Origin: an uncultured bacterium
Lineage (GTDB): Bacteria > Desulfobacterota > Desulfovibrionia > Desulfovibrionales > Desulfovibrionaceae
Length of the DNA: 7,517 nt
Reading direction: 5' to 3'
NCBI GenBank assembly: GCA_905215675.1
Contig: CAJMRA010000111.1
Span: forward strand, 1-7,517
Notes under the pieces: model-generated
The model's database searches: none
What the model saw: only the letters and a program-made list of their open reading frames with translations
Told to the model about the DNA's origin: nothing
Translations under genes and position numbers: made by a program
Shown here: positions 1 through 5,869 of the stretch, piece after piece
Position numbering within the stretch: the stretch's first letter is position 1
Layout of the letters: the number at the start of each line of letters is the position of its first letter

Positions 1-14
1 CGACAGGCCGTATG

Positions 15-39
15 GTTTGAAACGCGCAGCGTTTCAAAC
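15..39. repeat. Perfect 11-bp inverted repeat downstream of eno
   Basis: GTTTGAAACGC (15-25) and GCGTTTCAAAC (29-39) are exact reverse complements separated by 3 nt. It lies 76 bp past the eno stop codon and could form a stable hairpin in the eno transcript. No T-run follows on either strand, so it is not a textbook intrinsic terminator; it may be an mRNA 3'-end stabiliser or a dispersed palindromic repeat. GCGTTTCA recurs at 55-62. Confidence 0.7.
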
Positions 40-73
40 TGAAATTGCTCTAGTGCGTTTCACCGTGCGGCTG

Positions 74-105
74 CCGCCCTCCATGCCGTCATCCGGCCGG
101 GGCGG
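74..105 (-). terminator. GC-rich hairpin just after eno, possible weak terminator
   Basis: CCGCCC (74-79) pairs with GGGCGG (100-105) across a 20-nt loop that can pair further internally. It begins 9 bp beyond the eno stop codon in the direction of transcription. There is no T-tract after it, so termination here is uncertain; it may act together with the inverted repeat at 15-39. Confidence 0.3.
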
Positions 106-114
106 TACCGCGGC

Positions 115-1416
115 TTACTCGTCGCCGTCGCTCAGCGCGTAGTATTCGGCCAGCATGGGACCGAAAAATTCCGCGCCGTCGCCCAGTTCCTCCTCTATGC
201 GGAGAAGCTGATTATACTTGGCCATGCGTTCGGAGCGGCAGAGAGAACCGGTCTTGATCTGACCGGCGTTGACGCCCACGGCAAGATCGGCAATGAAGCT
301 GTCCTCGGTTTCCCCGGACCGGTGGGAAATGACGGTGGTGTAGGCGGCTTCCTTGGCCATTTCGATGGTATCGAGCGTTTCCGTCACCGTGCCGATCTGG
401 TTGAGCTTGATCAGGATGGAGTTGCCCACCCCCTCGTTGATGCCCTCGGCCAGAATGGACGGGTTGGTCACGAACACGTCATCGCCCACCAGCTGGATGT
501 CGCCCAGAGTCGACGTCAGCATCTTCCAGCCGTCCCAGTCGCCTTCGGCCATGCCGTCCTCGATGGAGATCAGGGGATACTTGCTGGTGAATTCTTCCAG
601 CCAGGCCGTCATTTCCGCATTGCTGAAGGTGCGGTTTTCGCCCTTGAGCACGTACTTGCCGTCCTGATAGAATTCGGAGGCGGCGGCGTCGATGGCCAGC
701 ACGATTTCACTGCCGGGATTGTAGCCCGCTTCCTCAATGGCCTTGATGATGTAGGCGAACGCCTCGTCGTGGCTCTTGAGATTGGGCGCGAAGCCGCCTT
801 CGTCGCCCACGCTGGTAACATGCCCGTCGGCCTGCAGGATTTTCTTCAGGGCATGAAAGACTTCCGCGCCCATGCGCAGGGCGTCGCGGAAGCTCTGCGC
901 CCGGACGGGCATAATCATGAATTCCTGAATATCAAGATTGTTGGGCGCATGCGCGCCGCCGTTGATGATGTTCATCATGGGCGCGGGCAGCACCTTGGCG
1001 TTGACGCCGCCGAGATAATTGTACAGGGGCATTCCCACATACTGGGCGGCCACGCGGGCGCAGGCCATGGAAACCCCGAGCATGGCATTGGCGCCGAGGC
1101 GGGACTTGTTGTCCGTACCGTCCAGATCAATCAGCGTATTGTCGATCTGGACCTGATGGAGGACGTCCAGTCCCAGCAGGGCGTCGGCAATTTCCGTATT
1201 GACGTTTTCCACGGCCTTGGTCACGCCCTTGCCGCCGTAGCGCTTCTTGTCGCCGTCGCGCATTTCGAGGGCTTCGCGGCTGCCGGTGGATGCGCCGGAG
1301 GGCACGGCCGCGCGGGCGCTCTGTCCCGATTCGAGCGTGACTTCCACCTCGACCGTGGGATTGCCGCGCGAATCAAGAATCTCGCGGCCGTAAACCGACG
1401 CAATGCTGCTGCTCAT
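115..1416 (-). CDS. eno: Enolase (phosphopyruvate hydratase)
   Basis: Enolase converts 2-phosphoglycerate to phosphoenolpyruvate in glycolysis and gluconeogenesis; it is a cytosolic Mg-dependent enzyme. The 433-residue product has the usual bacterial length. By family comparison the N-terminal loop SGASTG (40-45) and H156 in GGAHA lie at the active site. E206 in SVGDEGGF is the proton donor and K337 in LIKLNQIG the catalytic base. D243, E286 (SIEDG) and D313 (GDD) are the metal ligands. The SHRSGET loop (364-370) and K388 in QIKTG complete the site. Nothing essential is missing. The ATG at 1416 is preceded by AAGGAG (plus-strand 1423-1428) with 6-nt spacing, a strong ribosome site. coaX lies 44 bp upstream on the same strand, so co-transcription is likely; I see no separate strong promoter in the gap. 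Identification is secure. Confidence 0.98.
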   Translation of the reverse strand: MSSSIASVYGREILDSRGNPTVEVEVTLESGQSARAAVPSGASTGSREALEMRDGDKKRYGGKGVTKAVENVNTEIADALLGLDVLHQVQIDNTLIDLDGTDNKSRLGANAMLGVSMACARVAAQYVGMPLYNYLGGVNAKVLPAPMMNIINGGAHAPNNLDIQEFMIMPVRAQSFRDALRMGAEVFHALKKILQADGHVTSVGDEGGFAPNLKSHDEAFAYIIKAIEEAGYNPGSEIVLAIDAAASEFYQDGKYVLKGENRTFSNAEMTAWLEEFTSKYPLISIEDGMAEGDWDGWKMLTSTLGDIQLVGDDVFVTNPSILAEGINEGVGNSILIKLNQIGTVTETLDTIEMAKEAAYTTVISHRSGETEDSFIADLAVGVNAGQIKTGSLCRSERMAKYNQLLRIEEELGDGAEFFGPMLAEYYALSDGDE

Positions 1417-1435
1417 GGCTTTCTCCTTGTGTTTG

Positions 1436-1454
1436 CGGCGCCGGGAGAGCGCCG
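1436..1454 (-). other. Hairpin in the coaX-eno intergenic gap
   Basis: CGGCGC (1436-1441) and GCGCCG (1449-1454) form a 6-bp GC stem with a 7-nt loop in the 44-bp gap between coaX and eno. It sits upstream of the eno ribosome site without covering it. No T-tract follows. It could be an RNA processing or stabilising element that lets eno be expressed more than coaX; this is inference. Confidence 0.3.
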
Positions 1455-1460
1455 GGGCCG

Positions 1461-2249
1461 TTACCGGCCGATGCTTTCAAAGTGCAGTCGCCGCAGCCCT
1501 TCCAGCAGCAGCGAGGGGAAAACTTCCGTAAAGATGGCGGTGACGCGCGCGATGGACTGCGCAAAACCGCCCGTGGCGTAAATGGCCGTGTCGCCGGGCA
1601 GCTGACGCGCCAGACGGGCGCACAGGCTTTCCACCATGCCCACAAAGCCGAAATAAAGGCCGTGCTGGATACTCGTGCTGGTACAGCGGGCGATGACGGG
1701 TTCCGTGGCGTCCATGTCCAGATCGACGCGCGGCAACTGGGCCGTCTGCCGGGCGAGGGCGGAGAGAGCCGTTTGCGGACCGGGGAAAATGAGCCCCCCG
1801 CGGTAGGCGTTGCCTTCCACGCAGTCGAACGTGACCGCCGTGCCGAAATCCACGACGATGAAGGATGCGGGTTCGGGATGCAGACGCCGGGCCGCATACG
1901 CGCCCACCAGTCTGTCGGCCCCCACTTCGGAAGGGATATGATACTGATTTTCCAGAGGAACAGGAATATCGACGGGAACAAACGCCACGGGACAGCCGAT
2001 ATACCGCGCCACACAGGCGCGCACAATGGCGTTGATGTTGGGCACCACCGAGGAAATCACGCAGTGCGAGATCCCGTCGGGGGATACTCCCGCATGGGAA
2101 AGCAGCGTCAGGAGACTGAGCCCGAGGCTGTCGGAGGTCTGGCCCGTGTCGGTTCGCAGGGTGTAGGAGGTGCAGACGCGGGACGCATCCGCCAGGCCCA
2201 CCTTGATGGAGGTATTGCCGATGTCGAAAAGCAGAAGTTCGGCCTGCAT
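1461..2249 (-). CDS. coaX: Type III pantothenate kinase (CoaX)
   Basis: CoaX phosphorylates pantothenate to 4'-phosphopantothenate, the first step of coenzyme A synthesis. Type III enzymes are of the ASKHA fold and, by family knowledge, need a monovalent cation and are not inhibited by CoA. The 262-residue product shows the family motifs in order: DIGNT (9-13, phosphate binding), EVGADR (108-113, D112 the expected catalytic base), DFGTA (134-138), GGLIFPG (151-157), STS (191-193) and TGG (226-228). The reading frame stays open 48 codons further upstream, but I chose the ATG at 2249 because DIGNT then sits at residue 9, as in the family; the upstream residues look like non-coding translation. 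The ribosome site is weak (GGGAAAG). The gene is probably first in a coaX-eno unit, with a candidate promoter about 50 bp upstream. Confidence 0.95.
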   Translation of the reverse strand: MQAELLLFDIGNTSIKVGLADASRVCTSYTLRTDTGQTSDSLGLSLLTLLSHAGVSPDGISHCVISSVVPNINAIVRACVARYIGCPVAFVPVDIPVPLENQYHIPSEVGADRLVGAYAARRLHPEPASFIVVDFGTAVTFDCVEGNAYRGGLIFPGPQTALSALARQTAQLPRVDLDMDATEPVIARCTSTSIQHGLYFGFVGMVESLCARLARQLPGDTAIYATGGFAQSIARVTAIFTEVFPSLLLEGLRRLHFESIGR

Positions 2250-2296
2250 TGTCTTTCCCGCACATGCCGCCCGCCCCGTGCGGGACCGGCGGTTGC

Positions 2297-2323
2297 ATTG
2301 TAAGAAGTCGGAAAAGGCGTAAA
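2297..2323 (-). promoter_or_regulatory. Candidate sigma70-type promoter for coaX-eno
   Basis: Read on the minus strand, TACAAT (2297-2302) is a near-consensus -10 box. TTTACG (2318-2323) lies 15 bp upstream as a short-spaced -35. A better -35 match, TTGACG (2325-2330), is 22 bp from the -10 box, which is too far for a normal promoter. The predicted start site near 2290 would give a leader of about 40 nt before the coaX ATG. Confidence 0.45.
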
Positions 2324-2365
2324 GCGTCAAATCCGACGCGTCCGAGACGGGGAGAGTATGCCAGA

Positions 2366-2411
2366 GCCGCGCAACGGACGCAAGTACCGGCACACGCGGG
2401 CGGCGCGCGGC
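2366..2411 (-). terminator. Inverted repeat immediately after the membrane-protein gene
   Basis: GCCGCGC (2366-2372) pairs exactly with GCGCGGC (2405-2411), directly after the stop codon of the membrane protein at 2412. The 32-nt loop is long and no T-tract follows, so a terminator role is only tentative. The rest of the 2250-2411 gap holds the coaX promoter candidate and no supported gene. Confidence 0.25.
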
Positions 2412-4082
2412 TTACCGGGCCTCGCGCTTATGCAGCAGCAGCCAGCCCGAATTTTCCCAGACAATATTGCCCAGCGCCTGAAGGACGTCCCTGTCCTGCG
2501 GACGATCGGTCAGCAGCCAGGGCGCGTCCGAAGCCATCCAGGCGTCGGCGTAGCCCAGTTCCCCCGCCTTGTGATACTGTTCAAAGCGCAACCAGAGACG
2601 GGCAGCTTCAATATTCTTGTTATAGAAGGGATGCGAACCGTCCTTGAAGGTATGGTCCAGCGGACGCAGGGCTATATGGCGCACGCCCATGTCGCCGCTG
2701 TTGCTGTAGACGCGCTCGCCTTCCGGCACAAGACGGGCTACGGCGTCGAGCGCTTCCCGGTGCAGGCGGCTGTGGGCCGTCCATTGCCGGGCGCGCTGCT
2801 CATACGGCAGCGGCAGGCCCGTCCATTGGGCGACGGCATGCTGCGCGCCCACGTTCTGCCTGTCGGGATTGCCGAGAAAGAGACCGCAGGCCAGACCGGC
2901 GACCGCCGCCACGCGCAGCAGACGGGGAATGCGCGGCCAGAAGGGAGCCAGAAGGGCGACGATCAGGAGCCAGGACAGGGGAATGAGAAAACGCAGCCCC
3001 CGGATCAGCTCGTGCCCCATGGGCAGACGGCCGTACTGGACGGCGTAGCGGCTTTCCGCCCAGCTGAACAGCACGACGCAGGCCAGCCCGAGCAGCATGC
3101 CGGGATACAGGCGCAACAGCTGCCGGACGCGTTCCGACCCGGCGCGCAGGGTCACATACGCGCCGCAGGCGGCCAGCAGGAAAAGCGGCGGCCGGAAGGC
3201 GTAATGGAACAGATAGCCGGGAATGGCCTCGACGGTCTCCGTATAGTTGCGGACCCAGCGCAGCCGGAACAGCTCCCGGAAGGTCGCCAGCTCGTCGGCC
3301 GTGAAATCCTGCGGCTGCCCGAGGGACGCCCGCAGAAAAATCACCACGGGGACGAAATAGCAGACGAGACAGAGCAGCAGATTGAGCGCGTGCCCCCTCC
3401 AGGTCAGGATATCCGGCTTCATCAGCGCATAGGCGCAGAACAGCATGCCGCCGAAGGTTAAGCCGTTGAGGCCGTGTACCCAGACGCTGAGACCGACGCA
3501 GAACATGGCCGCCGGGCGCAGGGCGGCGCGGGACGCTCCCGCCAGTCCGACCAGCAGCAGCACCGGCCACAGGGCCGCATACAGCGTGCGCGGAATGGGA
3601 TCGGAATGGGTCAGTCCCCAGAAGGTGCCCCAGCCCACCCAGATGGTGAGACTGAACAGCAGGGACAGCACGGCGGCAAGCCCGGGACTGGAAAACAGCC
3701 GACGCCCCAGCGCATAGGCCGAACAGAGGCCCAGAAAGATGGTCAGCGCGCCCGCGCGGAACAGGCCCACGGCATAGGCGCTGCCGGGCGTCAGCAGGCC
3801 CGCGACGAACTGGAACAGATTCCAGAAGGAATTGGCCGGCGTCAGCGTGCGCAGAATGGGATCGTTGGCGAAACACTCGGGATGCGCCAGCCCGGCCATG
3901 GAAAAGGCGTAGGTACTGAGATCGCTGTCCATGTCCGCGCCGCCGGAGGCCATGTCCGGCACGCCGCAGGCAATGGCGAAGGCGTAGAGCGCGGCCAGAA
4001 GGACGAACAGCATATCCGCCGCCTGAACGCCGCTGCGGACGGGGGGCGAGGGCATGACAAGATTTTTCAGGGGTTGCGACAT
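2412..4082 (-). CDS. Polytopic membrane protein, GT-C glycosyltransferase-like, with soluble C-terminal domain
   Basis: This 556-residue protein is not one I can name with certainty. About ten hydrophobic segments can be picked out, roughly at 22-42, 86-125 (probably two), 132-152, 166-183, 190-222 (one or two), 232-251, 296-312, 324-341, 363-381 and 388-404. A soluble region of about 150 residues follows (430-556). The loop after the first segment is acidic (D50, D52, D54), the place where GT-C glycosyltransferases keep catalytic aspartates. The C-terminal part (HREALDAVARLVPEGERVY, then a TFKDG stretch near 478-482) resembles the end domain of uncharacterised membrane proteins such as those grouped as DUF6798; this is from memory. 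The frame is open to an ATG at 4115, but the ATG at 4082 has AAGGAG (4088-4093) 5 nt upstream and is preferred. The gene is divergent from the sulfotransferase operon. A role in surface glycan synthesis is inferred; a transporter or unrelated membrane protein is possible. Confidence 0.8.
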   Translation of the reverse strand: MSQPLKNLVMPSPPVRSGVQAADMLFVLLAALYAFAIACGVPDMASGGADMDSDLSTYAFSMAGLAHPECFANDPILRTLTPANSFWNLFQFVAGLLTPGSAYAVGLFRAGALTIFLGLCSAYALGRRLFSSPGLAAVLSLLFSLTIWVGWGTFWGLTHSDPIPRTLYAALWPVLLLVGLAGASRAALRPAAMFCVGLSVWVHGLNGLTFGGMLFCAYALMKPDILTWRGHALNLLLCLVCYFVPVVIFLRASLGQPQDFTADELATFRELFRLRWVRNYTETVEAIPGYLFHYAFRPPLFLLAACGAYVTLRAGSERVRQLLRLYPGMLLGLACVVLFSWAESRYAVQYGRLPMGHELIRGLRFLIPLSWLLIVALLAPFWPRIPRLLRVAAVAGLACGLFLGNPDRQNVGAQHAVAQWTGLPLPYEQRARQWTAHSRLHREALDAVARLVPEGERVYSNSGDMGVRHIALRPLDHTFKDGSHPFYNKNIEAARLWLRFEQYHKAGELGYADAWMASDAPWLLTDRPQDRDVLQALGNIVWENSGWLLLHKREAR

Positions 4083-4099
4083 CGGGACTCCTTGGCACT

Positions 4100-4127
4100 G
4101 CCCGGCAAAGAGCATGAAACGCCGGGC
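4100..4127 (-). promoter_or_regulatory. 7-bp inverted repeat in the leader of the membrane-protein gene
   Basis: GCCCGGC (4100-4106) and GCCGGGC (4121-4127) are exact reverse complements with a 14-nt spacer. It lies between the candidate leftward -10 box (4133-4138) and the ribosome site (4088-4093), almost exactly at the predicted start of the transcript. It could be an operator or a 5'-end stem-loop. The in-frame upstream ATG at 4115 falls in the loop. Confidence 0.4.
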
Positions 4128-4132
4128 GAAGG

Positions 4133-4162
4133 ATGCTAGCGCAAAAGGCGGGTACCCTTCAA
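4133..4162 (-). promoter_or_regulatory. Candidate promoter for the membrane-protein gene
   Basis: On the minus strand, TTGAAG (4157-4162) and TAGCAT (4133-4138) are separated by 18 bp, an acceptable sigma70 layout. The predicted start near 4126 gives a leader of about 43 nt to the ATG at 4082. Both boxes depart from consensus, so this is a candidate only. Confidence 0.4.
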
Positions 4163-4185
4163 GCGTATTCCTGCGCTCAACGGGC

Positions 4186-4215
4186 TTGCAACATCCTTGA
4201 CCCCGCGTGTACAGT
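4186..4215 (+). promoter_or_regulatory. Candidate promoter for the sulfotransferase-flippase operon
   Basis: TTGCAA (4186-4191) and TACAGT (4210-4215) are 18 bp apart and precede the sulfotransferase ATG at 4253, giving a predicted leader of about 30 nt. It is back-to-back with the leftward candidate at 4133-4162, only 23 bp apart, so the two promoters could be controlled together. No promoter is evident within the three-gene operon. Confidence 0.4.
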
Positions 4216-4252
4216 GCCGCATGCGCGTCGCATATTCACCAGGACAGCAGCC

Positions 4253-5110
4253 ATGACCACACAAGCACCACCGGAAGCGCCCTTCTTCTTTTTTCACCTG
4301 CCCCGCACGGCGGGCACGACCCTGAACGCCATTCTCACGGCCAACTTCGCCCCCGACGAGGTGCTGAGCGTCTACCGGCGCGAAGATTACGCGGCCTGCC
4401 GCGAACTGGAAGTATCGCGGCTGAACCGCCTGCGCCTCATTCAGGGGCACCTGATGCCGCAATCCCTGTATCCGCCCACGCTGTACGGGCGTCCGGTGCG
4501 CATTTTCACCTTCCTGCGCGAACCCGTGGCGCGTCTGGTTTCGGAATACAGGTTCCTGCGGACCTGGCCCCGCAATCACATGTATGCCTACCTGAACGAA
4601 AACAATATTTCGTTCGAGCATTACCTGACGGGCAAGGAGCATCAGCTCTGCCTGCGCGGCAGCAATTTCATGACCCACTCGCTGGCCGGCAAATTCAAGA
4701 ATATCGACGACGCCGAAGCGCTGGCGCGGGCAAAGGATCGGCTGGAAAACGCCTTCTGCTGCTTCGGCATACAGGAACATTTCGACGAAAGCCTGCTCCT
4801 GATGGCCGGGACGCTGGGCCTGACCCATCTTTTCTATGAACGCAGGAACGTCCTGCGCAAGGACGTTCCCCTCCCGCCGATGACGGACAGGGAACTGGAG
4901 CTGGCCGCGGAGCTGAATCAGGCGGACGCGGCGCTGTACGATTTCGCCGTGAAGCTGCTGGAACAGCGCGTCGCCGAACAGGGGCCCGCCTTTGCGGGAC
5001 GGCTGGAAACCTTCCGGCATGTCAACGAAAAATTCCAGAATGTCTGCGCGCTCATGGAACGCAAGCTGCGGATCAGGGAAGACGGGGCCATTATCCGCCC
5101 CAAATCCTGA
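4253..5110 (+). CDS. Sulfotransferase family protein (PAPS-dependent type)
   Basis: The product (285 residues) is predicted to transfer sulfate from PAPS to an acceptor hydroxyl, most likely on a carbohydrate. HLPRTAGTTL (15-24) matches the 5'-phosphosulfate-binding loop. LREPVARLVSEYRFLR (88-103) matches the 3'-phosphate-binding segment, with the expected Arg (R89 or R94) and S97. The IQGH motif (63-66), the NFMTHSLAG stretch (138-146) and FGIQEHFDESL (171-181) are also typical of the heparan-sulfate-2-O-sulfotransferase-like group (Sulfotransfer_2). There is no signal peptide or membrane segment, so it should act in the cytosol, before glycan export. The frame is open to 4133, but the ATG at 4253 puts the binding loop near the N terminus as expected and has AGGA 8 nt upstream. 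It is the first gene of the apparent three-gene operon. Acceptor unknown. Family assignment is firm; substrate is not. Confidence 0.9.
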   Translation: MTTQAPPEAPFFFFHLPRTAGTTLNAILTANFAPDEVLSVYRREDYAACRELEVSRLNRLRLIQGHLMPQSLYPPTLYGRPVRIFTFLREPVARLVSEYRFLRTWPRNHMYAYLNENNISFEHYLTGKEHQLCLRGSNFMTHSLAGKFKNIDDAEALARAKDRLENAFCCFGIQEHFDESLLLMAGTLGLTHLFYERRNVLRKDVPLPPMTDRELELAAELNQADAALYDFAVKLLEQRVAEQGPAFAGRLETFRHVNEKFQNVCALMERKLRIREDGAIIRPKS

Positions 5111-5130
5111 TCTGCCGGGATCAGAAGGAG
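5107..5130 (+). promoter_or_regulatory. Hairpin and ribosome site between sulfotransferase and HEAT gene
   Basis: CTGATC (5107-5112) pairs with GATCAG (5119-5124) around a 6-nt loop, and the AAGGAG ribosome site (5125-5130) follows at once. The stem overlaps the sulfotransferase stop codon, so ribosomes finishing that gene would melt it. It may tune translation of the HEAT-type gene. Confidence 0.35.
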
Positions 5131-5136
5131 ACCGCT

Positions 5137-5865
5137 ATGGAAAACGCACCGGAACGCCGCACGCCGCGTATGCGCGCCCTGAAGGCCCGCTTCAGACCGC
5201 TGCTGGCGGGTAATGACTGGCAGAATCATCTGGACGAAATCGCGGACTGCGGCCTGTCCGCCGTGGGGCCGCTCATCGCCCTCCTGCCCCTGGACCCCCT
5301 GACGCGCCATCGCGCCGCCGTGGCGCTGGGGCGCGCGGTCGCCCGCATCGCCGACGCGCATCCCGAAGACATGCGCAACATCATGCGCCGCCTCATGTGG
5401 CACATGAACGAGGAATCCGGCAATATCGGCTGGGGCATTCCCGAAGCCTTCGGCGAAATCGCCGCCGCCTGCCCGCAGGCGGGCAAGGAATTTCATCGCG
5501 TCCTCATCTCCTACATCATAGAGCTGGAAAAGGACGACAATTTCTGCGATCAGGATGTGCTGCGCCGCTCCTGCTACTGGGCCATCGGCCGCCTTGCCCA
5601 GTCCCGTCCCGATCTGGCCGCCCCCGCCCGCCCCTGGCTGCGCAAGGGCGCGGCGCTCGACAGGGATACCGTCTGCCGCGGCATGGCCGCATGGGCCCTT
5701 TCCCGTCTCGGCCCCACGCTGGACGACATGCCCGCCTTGCGGGCCCTTGCCGAAAGCGGCGACCGGACGCCCTGCCCCGTTTTCGACGGAAACGAGGTGC
5801 ATGACCTGCCCCTTGCCGACGTGGCCGCCCAGGCCCTGACCGCCCGCCCGCGGCAGTTGAGCTGA
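5137..5865 (+). CDS. HEAT/PBS-lyase-repeat-like protein, DVU0298-type
   Basis: The 242-residue soluble protein has no signal peptide or membrane segment. It is helix-rich, with repeated amphipathic blocks (e.g. 43-72, 104-128, 139-163, 178-192) typical of HEAT-like solenoids. The most distinctive stretch is RRLMWHMNEESGNIGWG (84-100) followed by PEAFGEI, which recalls the conserved core of the DVU0298-type family seen in Desulfovibrio relatives. That link is from memory and untested. Cysteines occur at 38, 112, 137, 146, 180 and 213 without a clear metal-binding spacing. HEAT proteins usually serve as binding scaffolds; no catalytic motif is seen, and I assign no function. The ATG at 5137 has AGGAG 6 nt upstream. 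The gene starts 26 bp after the sulfotransferase stop and ends 4 bp before the flippase start, so all three should be co-expressed. Confidence 0.85.
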   Translation: MENAPERRTPRMRALKARFRPLLAGNDWQNHLDEIADCGLSAVGPLIALLPLDPLTRHRAAVALGRAVARIADAHPEDMRNIMRRLMWHMNEESGNIGWGIPEAFGEIAAACPQAGKEFHRVLISYIIELEKDDNFCDQDVLRRSCYWAIGRLAQSRPDLAAPARPWLRKGAALDRDTVCRGMAAWALSRLGPTLDDMPALRALAESGDRTPCPVFDGNEVHDLPLADVAAQALTARPRQLS

Positions 5866-5869
5866 CGTC

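Noticed and set aside
101..109. Possible atypical substitution in CoaX (residues 101-109, IPSEVG instead of NPxEVG)
   Set aside because: The region just before GADR varies among type III kinases and the key GADR and flanking EV residues are intact, so it is not treated as a defect (positions given are residues of CoaX).
322..1581. Long plus-strand open frame (419 codons) opposite eno
   Set aside because: It is antisense to a fully convincing enolase, crosses into coaX, and its translation is His/Gly/Val/Ala-rich with no recognisable domain. Such shadow frames are expected in GC-rich genes.
2250..2393. 48-codon N-terminal extension of CoaX
   Set aside because: The extension covers the candidate promoter, has no family similarity, and would place DIGNT at residue 57 rather than at the N terminus.
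2358..3461. Plus-strand open frame (367 codons) opposite the membrane protein
   Set aside because: Low-complexity Gln/Pro/Gly/Ala-rich translation antisense to a gene with a good ribosome site and coherent membrane segments.
4083..4115. 11-codon N-terminal extension of the membrane protein
   Set aside because: The ATG at 4115 falls in the loop of an inverted repeat at the predicted transcript start and has no leader for ribosome binding. The ATG at 4082 has AAGGAG at proper spacing.
4133..4252. 40-codon N-terminal extension of the sulfotransferase
   Set aside because: It spans the divergent promoter region and would push the PAPS loop away from the N terminus; the residues do not look like a signal peptide.
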